A stretch of 24,357 bases of DNA from SMWD01 sp051008895 (GTDB taxonomy: Bacteria; Pseudomonadota; Gammaproteobacteria; Steroidobacterales; GCA-2729495), in NCBI GenBank assembly GCA_051008895.1, contig JBPCXI010000092.1:1-24357 (forward strand), read 5' to 3'. Of this stretch, positions 7,812 to 15,353 are shown piece after piece; positions within the stretch are counted from its first letter, which is position 1, and each line of letters begins with the position of its first letter. The notes below the pieces were generated by a model that saw nothing but the letters and a program-made list of their open reading frames with translations, did not search any database and was not told the origin of the DNA. The position numbers and the translations under genes are program-made.

Positions 7812-8350
7812 TGGGAACTGAATCGATGCAACTCAAGCATAACAAGGCAAGGTTGTCTGGCTTTACGCTCGTCGAAGCGCTGGTCGCGCTCGTCGTGATG
7901 TCGGTTGGCATGCTGGGAATCGCAGCACTGTATATCGAAGGCCTGCGCTCGGGCCAGACCTCTATTGCCCGCACCACCGCGGTGAACCTGGCGGCCGATA
8001 TGGCCGACCGCATCCGCGCGAACCCGTCGGTCCCGAACAATGTCGCGTTGCCTTCGAGCGTCCCGCAGAGCCTCACGCCCGCGGCACCGGTCTATGCCGC
8101 AGGTCCTCCGGGCATCAATAACGGCTGCGTGAACGGCGCCGCGAACTGCAATCCGGCACAGCTGGCGGCGGACGACTGGTTCTGGTGGAACACGCAGCTC
8201 ACGAATCTGCTGCCCGTCGGCTCCAACGCCACCGTTGCGGTAGTCCTGCCGGCGCCGCCGGTCATGACGACGCGCTACACGATCACGGTCAACTGGCCGG
8301 AAGCGGCGATGGCGGCCAACGCCCAATACATCCTGATGTTCGACCGGTAG
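7811..8350 (+). CDS. pilV: Minor pilin PilV (cluster 1)
   Basis: 179 residues from the ATG at 7811, which overlaps the previous stop as TAATG; an in-frame ATG at 7826 (residue 6) is an alternative. The prepilin peptidase site is SG17^FTLVEALVALVVMSVGMLG, the classic PilV signature, followed by AADMADRIRANP, also typical of PilV. PilV is a minor pilin that joins the priming and tip complex of the type IV pilus. Cysteines in the GCVNGAANC loop are conserved in the paralogue at 23524-24000, as are DDWFWW and the end of the region. It is the second gene of the pilin operon. Confidence 0.92.
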   Translation: MGTESMQLKHNKARLSGFTLVEALVALVVMSVGMLGIAALYIEGLRSGQTSIARTTAVNLAADMADRIRANPSVPNNVALPSSVPQSLTPAAPVYAAGPPGINNGCVNGAANCNPAQLAADDWFWWNTQLTNLLPVGSNATVAVVLPAPPVMTTRYTITVNWPEAAMAANAQYILMFDR

Positions 8351-8358
8351 GGAGCGAC

Positions 8359-9387
8359 ATGAATACTTCGAATTCTCACACTCGTCAGCATGTCCTCCGT
8401 CAGCGCCAGGACGGCCTGACGCTGGTCGAAATGATGATCGCGATGCTGATCGGCCTGTTCCTGACGCTCGGCTCGATCACCGTGTACATGCAAAGCAAGC
8501 GGCAGTTCAACGTCAGCGACAGCATGGCGCGCTTGCAGGAAAACGTGCGCTTCGCGCTCGACGTGATCGAACCCGATGTCCGCCTGGCGAGCTTCTGGGG
8601 CCTGAATGACAGTGCGGGCCCGATCAACGTGCCCGGCGGTATCCCGGTGTTCTGCGATACGAACGGTGCTGACGTGAGTCCGGCGACGATCGGCAACACC
8701 GCTGCCGCCAACGTAATCCTGCAGGCCGAGATCAGCATCATCGACGACGTCTACGGTCCGCCCGGAATCACCTGCCCGGCCAACACGGTCGCGGCTGCCA
8801 ACTCGGACGTGCTGATTCTAAGACACGCGTCGGCGACGGCGGTCCCCGGCATACCGGGCAACATCCAGGTCGTGTCGAACTTTACGCGCGGCCAGTTGTT
8901 CAATACCGGCGTGATGCCCGGCGGCTTTGCGGTCGTCCCGCCCGCGTTCCCGCCGCAGATTCACAACGTGGCCATCAGCGCTTACTACGTCGACCAGCAA
9001 TCGGACCTCGATCCGAATACGCCGTCGCTGCGGATGAAGATACTGGGCCCGCTGGGCGTCTGGCAGGACCAGGAACTGGTCTCCGGCGTCGAGAATCTGC
9101 AGGTTCAGTTCGGTGTCGATGTCGATGCCGACGGCGACGTCGAGCGCTATGTCGACGCGGACAATGCGCTCGTCAATCCGCTCGTCGCGCCGGGTCAGAT
9201 CGTCGCGGTCCGGCTGTGGATACTCGCGCGCGCACCGATTCCGGAGCTCGGCTTCACCGATCCGGGCCCTTACGTCACGCCCGATGCGAACTTCCCGGTC
9301 ATCAATACCGGCGGCGCGGCATTCCCTGCGCAAAACCGCCGGGTGCAGATGACGAAGACCGTGTTCCTGAGAAACAACCGGATTTAA
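8359..9387 (+). CDS. pilW: Minor pilin PilW (cluster 1)
   Basis: 342 residues, normal for PilW. The ATG at 8359 follows GGGAG, which begins right at the pilV stop; the open frame extends upstream to 8185, but only over pilV. The leader ends QRQDG19^LTLVEMMIAM, with leucine rather than phenylalanine at mature position 1 and Glu at position 5. The segment MARLQENVRFALDVIEPDVRLASFWG is the conserved PilW region after the helix, and the tail (RRVQMTKTVFLRN) is typical. PilW works with PilV, PilX, FimT/FimU and PilE to start pilus assembly and to place PilY1 at the tip. A second pilW-like gene begins at 24031. Confidence 0.92.
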   Translation: MNTSNSHTRQHVLRQRQDGLTLVEMMIAMLIGLFLTLGSITVYMQSKRQFNVSDSMARLQENVRFALDVIEPDVRLASFWGLNDSAGPINVPGGIPVFCDTNGADVSPATIGNTAAANVILQAEISIIDDVYGPPGITCPANTVAAANSDVLILRHASATAVPGIPGNIQVVSNFTRGQLFNTGVMPGGFAVVPPAFPPQIHNVAISAYYVDQQSDLDPNTPSLRMKILGPLGVWQDQELVSGVENLQVQFGVDVDADGDVERYVDADNALVNPLVAPGQIVAVRLWILARAPIPELGFTDPGPYVTPDANFPVINTGGAAFPAQNRRVQMTKTVFLRNNRI

Positions 9388-9391
9388 CGCA

Positions 9392-9859
9392 ATGCAGAAC
9401 ATGACAGCACATAAACAAAATGGTGCGGCTCTCGTCGTAGGGCTGGTGCTTCTGCTGGTCCTGACGGTGCTCGGCATTTCGACCATGAGCACGGCCAGCC
9501 TCAACCTCGCAATGGCGGGTAACGATCAGTTCGCCGAGAACGCGTTCCAGCTCGCCGAAACCGGCGCGGACACGATGGCGAGTAACCTGAACAGCGGCAA
9601 TTTCATCCCGCCGAATATTACGGTGCCGAACATCTGCTTTCCGGCCGGTCCGGTCACGCCGATGCCTTTTATGGGCGGCACGTTCCAGAACACGCTTTGT
9701 TTTCTGGATGACGACAACAGCATCAATGCCTGCCCCGGGTCGAGCGTCGGCGCGAGCGGCTTCTTCTATTTGAATAGCACGCAGGGTATCGCGCAGAGCC
9801 AGCAGGCTAATTCCATGCACCGTCAGGGGCTGCGCTTTTGCGGCACGGTCGCCAACTGA
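9392..9859 (+). CDS. pilX: Minor pilin PilX
   Basis: 155 residues. The leader MQNMTAHKQNG precedes AALVVGLVLLLVLTVLGISTM, the PilX-type hydrophobic segment, cut after G11. Mature position 5 is not Glu, as is usual in PilX, which therefore depends on neighbouring pilins. The segment STASLNLAMAGNDQFAENAFQLAETGAD matches the conserved PilX region. The C-terminal part has three cysteines and a final CGTVAN. It starts 4 bases after the pilW stop; ATG at 9401 is an alternative start. No PilX gene is visible in the second cluster, though that cluster leaves the window. Confidence 0.88.
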   Translation: MQNMTAHKQNGAALVVGLVLLLVLTVLGISTMSTASLNLAMAGNDQFAENAFQLAETGADTMASNLNSGNFIPPNITVPNICFPAGPVTPMPFMGGTFQNTLCFLDDDNSINACPGSSVGASGFFYLNSTQGIAQSQQANSMHRQGLRFCGTVAN

Positions 9860-9892
9860 CGGATGAACAGGTTTTTTGCAGGAGATATCGCG

Positions 9893-10249
9893 ATGAATCG
9901 AATCGCCAACATCATTCAAGTTCTCGTAGTGCTCGCGGCCGCCGTCTGGCCGGGCGTGAGTGGCGCGTACATGGAAGTGCTCGCCCGCAGCTATGAGCTC
10001 AGCCTCGATGAGGTCACCTTGCCGGCCCACGAGGCCAGCCAGGTCGTCGTAAAACCGTGCGGCGAATGCGACTCCGTCGTACATCCGGTCAACGGCCAGA
10101 CGACGTACCACGTCGGCGTCAATACGGCGTCCGTGTCGCTCGGTGAGCTGCTGGCCGCCGTTAACGAAGGCGTCGGCTCGATGGTGCTGGTAGCGGTCAA
10201 TCCGAACACCGGCGAAGTCGTTCGAATCACTTTGGATACCGGCGTCTAA
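9893..10249 (+). CDS. Small secreted CxxC protein between pilX and pilY1, unknown function
   Basis: 118 residues. The ATG at 9893 is chosen because AGGAG lies eight bases upstream (9880-9884); an in-frame ATG at 9863 has no such site. A hydrophobic signal peptide (about 1-25, ending PGVSGA) predicts export, with no prepilin site. The mature part is about 93 residues and contains C56-G-E-C59 and HPVNGQTTYHVG, then a hydrophobic, acidic end (LVAVNPNTGEVVRITLDTGV) that looks like a beta-rich small domain. I do not recognise the family. It sits inside the pilin operon, 33 bases behind pilX and 32 before pilY1, so it is likely co-expressed and may help fold, load or anchor PilY1 or a pilin; this rests on position only. 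Confidence 0.8.
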   Translation: MNRIANIIQVLVVLAAAVWPGVSGAYMEVLARSYELSLDEVTLPAHEASQVVVKPCGECDSVVHPVNGQTTYHVGVNTASVSLGELLAAVNEGVGSMVLVAVNPNTGEVVRITLDTGV

Positions 10250-10281
10250 CGCCGCCCCTCTCAAGGATAGAGGAAAGAACT

Positions 10282-13200
10282 ATGAATGCAGGAAGCAACA
10301 GAATCGCGCACGTGCTCGCAGGCATCGTGTTGGGGCTGAGTTCGGGTTCGGCGGCGCTGGCCGACGACACCGAGCTGTTTGTCGCCAATGCGAGCCCGAT
10401 CGTCACGGGCGCACAGCCGAACATTCTTTTCATCATGGACACCTCGGGCAGCATGGATGACCCGGTCCTGACGCAGGCCGCGTGGGACCCGAACACTACG
10501 TTCTCGGGTTGTTACGACGAGGATGCGATCTATTTCTCGACGACGGGCACGAAACCAGGCTGTTCCAGCAACAACTATTTCTGGAAGTCCAGGCTCGAGT
10601 GCGACAAGGCGGCAGGTTCGCTGGCCGGCCTCGGCCAGTACCAGGACGAGTTTCAGGCCTGGCGCAACCGCAGCGGCACGTCCAACGACCGCTGGGTCGA
10701 CCTCAACGGCAATCGCAAGAACCGCAGGGCTGAGTGTAAGGGTGACCGCGGCGTTCACGGCGACGGCGGCACCGGCACGTGGGCGGCGGACGGCGCGAAC
10801 GGCCCGTGGAGCACGAACTCGAGCGATGAGATCAGCTGGAACCAGGACTACACGATCTATGACGGCAACTGGCTGAACTGGAACGCGACCGGCGGCTCGG
10901 TCAGCGTCCGCAAGATCGACGTCCTCAAGAACGTCAGCGAGACGCTGCTGAACAACGTGAGCGGCGTCAACATCGGGCTGATGCGCTTCAACCGCAACGA
11001 GTTCTCGAACCAGAGCGGTGGCCCGGTCATCTACCCGATGACCAACGTCGACACCGACCGCGCGAACATGATCACCACGATCAATGCGCTGCCGGCGAGC
11101 GGCTGGACTCCTCTGTCCGAAACACTGTACGAGGCCCAGCAGTACTTCGCCGGGCGCGCGGTCGATATGGGTAACCTCAATCCGCCGGTGCTCAGCGTCG
11201 CCGGTTCGCGTACCGGCAACACGATGACGTCGAATACATACGACGCGCCGGTGAATTTCTCGTGTCAGAAGAACTACGTCGTGCTGATAACCGATGGCCT
11301 GCCGACGCGCGACACCGACACGAACGGCAAGATTACGTCTCTGCCGCAGTTCGGCTCGCTGGTCGGCGGCTGTAATGGCTCCGGCCACGGCGCATGCCTC
11401 GACGACCTCGCCGAGTACATGTTCGAGTATGACTTCGACTCGACCCTGCCGGGCTTGCAGAACGTCACGACCTACACGGTCGGCTTCGACGTCAACTTCG
11501 CGCTGCTGCAGGACACGGCGACGCGCGGCGGCGGTGAATACCGCATCGCCGATGACGCGGCGAGCCTCGCGACGCAGCTGACGGAAATCGTCCTGTCGAT
11601 TCTGGATGATGCAACGACCTTTACGGCCCCCGCCGTTCCGGTTAACGCATTCAACCGTATTCGCAACCTGGACGACGTGTTCGTCTCGCTGTTCGAGCCG
11701 TCCGGTCATGCGCACTGGCCCGGCAACCTGAAGAAGTACAAGCTCAAGGGCGGCCAGCTGGTCGGCCAGGACCTGGTGCCGGCGGTCGACGAGTCGACCG
11801 GATTCTTCGCGGCGGGCGCATACAGCTACTGGTCGGCGGCACCCGACGGCGACCAGGTCCGGATGGGCGGCGCTGCACACGAGCAGCCGCTCTACACGAG
11901 CCGCAAGCTGTACACGAACATCGCGGGCAACAACATCGCGTCAGCCGCCAATGCGATCGATACGTCCAACAATCCGGGCGTTACCGACGTAATGCTGGGT
12001 TCGCTGCCCGGCGAGCGTGACACCGTACTCAACTGGGCACGCGGACTCGACGTCAATGACGAGGACGACGACGGCCTGACCAACGACACGCGCAATGTCA
12101 TGGGCGATCCGCTGCATGTGCGTCCGGTGACGATCATTTACGGCGGCACCGAGGCCAACCCGGATTCGACGGTCTACCTGTCCACGAACGACGGTTACAT
12201 GCACGCGATTAATGCTGCCGACGGCAGCGAGCTCTGGGCATTCGTCCCGTCACGGCTTCTGCCGCGGCTGTACGAGAACTATCTCGATCCGCTGACGCCG
12301 AACAAGCGCTATGGCCTCGATGGCGATATTCGCGCGGTCGTCCTGAACGACGACTTCGTGCCGGGCATCAGCGGCAGCGAGAAAGTCATACTGCTGTTCG
12401 GCATGCGTCGCGGCGGCAACGCCATGTTCGCGATGGACGTAACCGATCGGAATAACCCGAAGATCCTCTGGGAGATCGACGGCAACGACGCCGATTTCGC
12501 GGACATGGGCCAAACCTGGTCCGTGGCTAACGTCGTGAAGATCAGCGTCGGCGGCACGCTCAAGCACGTCGCTGTGTTCGGCGGTGGCTACGATGCCGGT
12601 CAGGACAGCCCCGGCTACCGGACCGACGCCGTCGGCAACGCGGTCTACATGGTCGATGTCGAGACCGGTGCGCGCCTCTGGAGCGCCGGCAAGGACTCCA
12701 GCGGTCAGGCGCACGACCTGCTACTGCCCAAAATGGAGCACTCGATTCCGTCCGAGATCAACGTTTTCGACATGACCGGTAACGGACTCGCGGACCGCAT
12801 GTACGTCGGCGACATGGGCGGACGGGTCTGGCGCTTCGACATCGTCAACGGCAACGGGCCCGCATCGCTGGTCGAAGGCGGCGTGATCGCCGAACTCGGC
12901 GGCGGCGGCAACGGCATTCCGGCGGCGGCCGACATACGGCGCTTCTACGCGAAGCCCGACATTGTCGCGACGTTCCCCGAGGAGCATGCGCCGTACCTGA
13001 GCATCAACATCGGCTCCGGTCACCGCGCGCACCCGCTCGACGCAGTCACTGACGACGAGTTCTACTCGATCCGCGACTTCAACGTCTTCGACGTTGTCGA
13101 CAGCGGCGACTACGACGGCACGGTCATAACCGCGGTGAAGCAAGGCGACCTGCTCGACATTACGAACGACACTGCACCGGTGATGCTGCCGTCCGAGAAG

Positions 13201-13641
13201 GGCTGGCGGCTGACGCTGAATGCTGCGTCCGGCGAGAAGGTCCTGACGTCTTCGACGACGTTGCGTGGCACGACGTTCTTCACGTCGTTCGCGCCCGGCG
13301 GTGCGGCCAATGCCTGTACCGCCGCACTCGGCAGTAACCGTGTGTACCGAGTCGACATACTCGACGGCAGCCCGGACCCGCATCCGGATGAAGAAGACCC
13401 GGCCGGCAGCTACACACCTGACGATCGCTTCAAGGTGACGAACCAGGGCGGTATCGCTCCGGCACCGACGTTCTTCATCATCGACAACCCGGATGATCCG
13501 AACGACGACGACGGCGACGGCAACCGCTGTGTCGGCGTCGACTGTGACGACCCGGTCGTCTGCATCGGTCCATGGTGCTTCCCGTCGGGTATCAGTAATC
13601 CCTATGAACGAACCTTCTGGTTCCAGGACGAGACGCAATAA
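10282..13641 (+). CDS. pilY1: PilY1-type pilus tip adhesin/assembly protein
   Basis: 1119 residues with a signal peptide (about 1-27, ending SAALA). The ATG at 10282 follows AGAGGAAAG. The N-terminal von Willebrand factor A domain has a complete metal-ion-dependent adhesion site: D53-x-S55-x-S57, T276 and D338. The C-terminal beta-propeller domain of PilY1 is recognised by GDPLHVRPVTI (about 609), DGYMHAINAADGSELWAFVPS and MEHSIPSEINVFDMTGNG. Two calcium-type loops are present: D593-x-D595-x-D597-G598 and D830-x-T832-x-N834-G-x-x-D838. In P. aeruginosa, calcium sites near residues 600 and 850 control pilus retraction and adhesion. The far C-terminus has an acidic stretch and four cysteines (1083, 1088, 1094, 1099). 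PilY1 sits at the pilus tip with the minor pilins. Confidence 0.94.
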   Translation: MNAGSNRIAHVLAGIVLGLSSGSAALADDTELFVANASPIVTGAQPNILFIMDTSGSMDDPVLTQAAWDPNTTFSGCYDEDAIYFSTTGTKPGCSSNNYFWKSRLECDKAAGSLAGLGQYQDEFQAWRNRSGTSNDRWVDLNGNRKNRRAECKGDRGVHGDGGTGTWAADGANGPWSTNSSDEISWNQDYTIYDGNWLNWNATGGSVSVRKIDVLKNVSETLLNNVSGVNIGLMRFNRNEFSNQSGGPVIYPMTNVDTDRANMITTINALPASGWTPLSETLYEAQQYFAGRAVDMGNLNPPVLSVAGSRTGNTMTSNTYDAPVNFSCQKNYVVLITDGLPTRDTDTNGKITSLPQFGSLVGGCNGSGHGACLDDLAEYMFEYDFDSTLPGLQNVTTYTVGFDVNFALLQDTATRGGGEYRIADDAASLATQLTEIVLSILDDATTFTAPAVPVNAFNRIRNLDDVFVSLFEPSGHAHWPGNLKKYKLKGGQLVGQDLVPAVDESTGFFAAGAYSYWSAAPDGDQVRMGGAAHEQPLYTSRKLYTNIAGNNIASAANAIDTSNNPGVTDVMLGSLPGERDTVLNWARGLDVNDEDDDGLTNDTRNVMGDPLHVRPVTIIYGGTEANPDSTVYLSTNDGYMHAINAADGSELWAFVPSRLLPRLYENYLDPLTPNKRYGLDGDIRAVVLNDDFVPGISGSEKVILLFGMRRGGNAMFAMDVTDRNNPKILWEIDGNDADFADMGQTWSVANVVKISVGGTLKHVAVFGGGYDAGQDSPGYRTDAVGNAVYMVDVETGARLWSAGKDSSGQAHDLLLPKMEHSIPSEINVFDMTGNGLADRMYVGDMGGRVWRFDIVNGNGPASLVEGGVIAELGGGGNGIPAAADIRRFYAKPDIVATFPEEHAPYLSINIGSGHRAHPLDAVTDDEFYSIRDFNVFDVVDSGDYDGTVITAVKQGDLLDITNDTAPVMLPSEKGWRLTLNAASGEKVLTSSTTLRGTTFFTSFAPGGAANACTAALGSNRVYRVDILDGSPDPHPDEEDPAGSYTPDDRFKVTNQGGIAPAPTFFIIDNPDDPNDDDGDGNRCVGVDCDDPVVCIGPWCFPSGISNPYERTFWFQDETQ

Positions 13642-13644
13642 GCC

Positions 13645-14082
13645 ATGAGAAACGCAAACCGAAATCTTGGCTTCAGCCTGATCGAACTCATGGTAGTCGT
13701 ATTGCTGATGTCAATCATCATGGGCATCGGCATACCCAGCTACCGCCAATACACGCAACGCGCAGCGAGGGCGGACGCCACGGCCGCCCTGCTGCGCCTA
13801 GCGGCGGCCCAGGAACGCTGGTACCTGCAGAATGGCACTTACGCCACGAATGCACAGTTGCAGGCGCCGCCACCGGGCGGGCTGGGCTTCACCGGCGCCA
13901 AGACCGAGCGCCAGTTCTACGATCTGCAGATCACGGCCGCGAATGCGCTAGCGTTCACGGTCCAGGCAACGCCGGCCGCCGGCCAGCCGCAGATCACGGA
14001 CGCCGATTGCCAGGCCTTCACTATGGATGAACGCGGTACACGTACGTCGGCGCCTCAGGGCATCAACGTCTGCTGGCGTTAA
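13645..14082 (+). CDS. pilE: Minor pilin PilE
   Basis: 145 residues. The short leader MRNANRNLG9 is cut before FSLIELMVVVLLMSIIMGIGIPSYRQYTQRAARADA, a textbook type IV pilin N-terminus with Glu at position 5. The pattern LLRLAAAQERWYLQNGTYA and the two late cysteines in DADCQAFTMDERG...INVCWR (a likely disulfide-bonded D-region) match the PilE/ComP-like minor pilins found at the end of fimU-pilVWXY1Y2E operons. It starts 3 bases after the pilY1 stop and is the last gene of cluster 1. A GC-rich 6-base hairpin (14093-14108) follows without a T-tract. Confidence 0.92.
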   Translation: MRNANRNLGFSLIELMVVVLLMSIIMGIGIPSYRQYTQRAARADATAALLRLAAAQERWYLQNGTYATNAQLQAPPPGGLGFTGAKTERQFYDLQITAANALAFTVQATPAAGQPQITDADCQAFTMDERGTRTSAPQGINVCWR

Positions 14083-14237
14083 TCGTATCGACCGCGCCTG
14101 GCGGCGCGCAGACCGGCTTGTGGACGCCCGTCATCGCTGGAGCATAGGACTCGCTTCATCGATGCCGGGCTTCCGCGCGTCTGGGGTGAGGTAATAGAAT
14201 CGACAGGCGGACGAACGATTCCCCGCTACGCGGCCGC

Positions 14238-15185
14238 TCAAGACCTGCGCGTGGCGGACGGCGACTCGCCGAATCGCTGGCGATACGCGGCGGCGAACTT
14301 GCCAAGGTGATTGAATCGGTAGCGCATCGCAATCCGGGTGACGTTGTCGGATGCCACGCCCGCCCGGATATCGCGCCGGGCCGCCTGCAGCCGCTGCTCC
14401 TTGAGATACGCCATCGGCGTCACATCGAGATGGCGCCTGAAGGCGCGCTGCAGCGAGCGCTCGCTGACACCAACCTGATCTGCTACGTCGCCGAGGGTGA
14501 TCCGCTTGCGCAAATTAGCGTGCAGGAACTCGCGCGCGGCAGTCACGCTGCGAGGCATCGCGACATCGGTCGGCGCGAGTAAAGACTCAGTGTAGTTGTG
14601 TGGCTGCGTATGCAGGAACGTGGTGATCAACAGCCGCTCAAGGTCCACCGTCGTCATGCCGCGCATGACGAGCGACTGCTCGTCGCGAGCTTCCGCGAGC
14701 AGGTAGCGCATCAACGAACGAAATTTTGTCCCGTGCTGGCTACCGAGGTCGATTGCGGGCTCAAACACGAGCGGCGCATCGAGCCGCCTGCCGAGCAGCT
14801 GCTCCAGCCGCCGTTCGACGGGTCGGCGTTCGAGCCGACCGACCAGCAGCTCCCAGTCCACGCCGGCTTCGACCGTTACCTCGTCGCGTGCGCCGGGCGT
14901 GCAGCCATTTTCAGGATCGGAGCGGAGTGTCAGCGAGCCGCAGCGGATGCTGGCGAAACCGCTGAGTGGGATCTGGATCGGAATGAAGTCGACGTTCGAC
15001 GTTGTCGCAATCCGGACTTTCGCGCCGAGCCCCAGCGCCACCAAGCTGGTGCTGATACCCGGCAACCGGTGGAATTCGAGCCTCGGTATCGAACGCGGCG
15101 CCGTCAACGGGCGAATCGACATCCCGCGAAGGTTCGCGTTCAACGCTGAGTCGACGTCGTCGAGACCCCGAAAAACCATTCCCAT
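14238..15185 (-). CDS. AraC-family transcriptional regulator
   Basis: 315 residues. The ATG at 15185 follows GGGGGAGTG on the minus strand; the frame stays open to 15230, but without a ribosome binding site. The N-terminal 200 residues resemble the AraC-binding-like sensing domain of OruR/EutR-type regulators (IPIQIPLSGFASIRCG, then TPGARDEVTVEAGVDW). The C-terminal about 95 residues hold the two helix-turn-helix motifs: ITLGDVADQVGVSERSLQRAFRRHLDVTP and VTRIAMRYRFNHLGKFAAAYRQRFGESPS. Regulators of this type usually activate the neighbouring divergent genes on binding a small molecule. Here the neighbours are a TonB-dependent receptor and a sulfatase, so the ligand is probably the imported substrate or a breakdown product. 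Confidence 0.92.
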   Translation of the reverse strand: MGMVFRGLDDVDSALNANLRGMSIRPLTAPRSIPRLEFHRLPGISTSLVALGLGAKVRIATTSNVDFIPIQIPLSGFASIRCGSLTLRSDPENGCTPGARDEVTVEAGVDWELLVGRLERRPVERRLEQLLGRRLDAPLVFEPAIDLGSQHGTKFRSLMRYLLAEARDEQSLVMRGMTTVDLERLLITTFLHTQPHNYTESLLAPTDVAMPRSVTAAREFLHANLRKRITLGDVADQVGVSERSLQRAFRRHLDVTPMAYLKEQRLQAARRDIRAGVASDNVTRIAMRYRFNHLGKFAAAYRQRFGESPSATRRS

Positions 15186-15353
15186 CGATTCACTCCCCCA
15201 GTGACGCAAATCGGACGTGCATTGTCGCAATCAGGATAGCGCACCGACTCCCGCGCATACGACTATTCGGGCAAATCGTTTGACCGGCGACTTGGACCAA
15301 TATCACCCCGTATACTCTGCGAGACGCCCTGCTCCTCGGGAGGAAGCCCAAAA
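15186..15353. promoter_or_regulatory. Divergent control region of the AraC regulator and TonB receptor
   Basis: 168 bases between the regulator and receptor starts. On the plus strand TATACT (15311-15316) is a good -10 box, 37 bases before the receptor ATG. The only -35-like element (TTGGAC, 15292-15297) is 13 bases away, too close, which fits a promoter needing an activator. The 8-mer GCAAATCG occurs at 15206-15213 and again at 15271-15278, same orientation, 65 bases apart; these are candidate half-sites for the divergent AraC protein. GGGAGGAAG (15338-15346) is the receptor ribosome binding site. Confidence 0.4.

Noticed and set aside
10261..11880. Long open frame on the minus strand opposite pilY1
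   Set aside because: It is arginine- and valine-rich with no family resemblance and mirrors the codon pattern of pilY1; long antisense frames are expected in GC-rich genes.
14093..14108. GC hairpin after pilE as a terminator
   Set aside because: A 6-base stem with a 4-base loop and no T-tract is weak evidence in GC-rich DNA.
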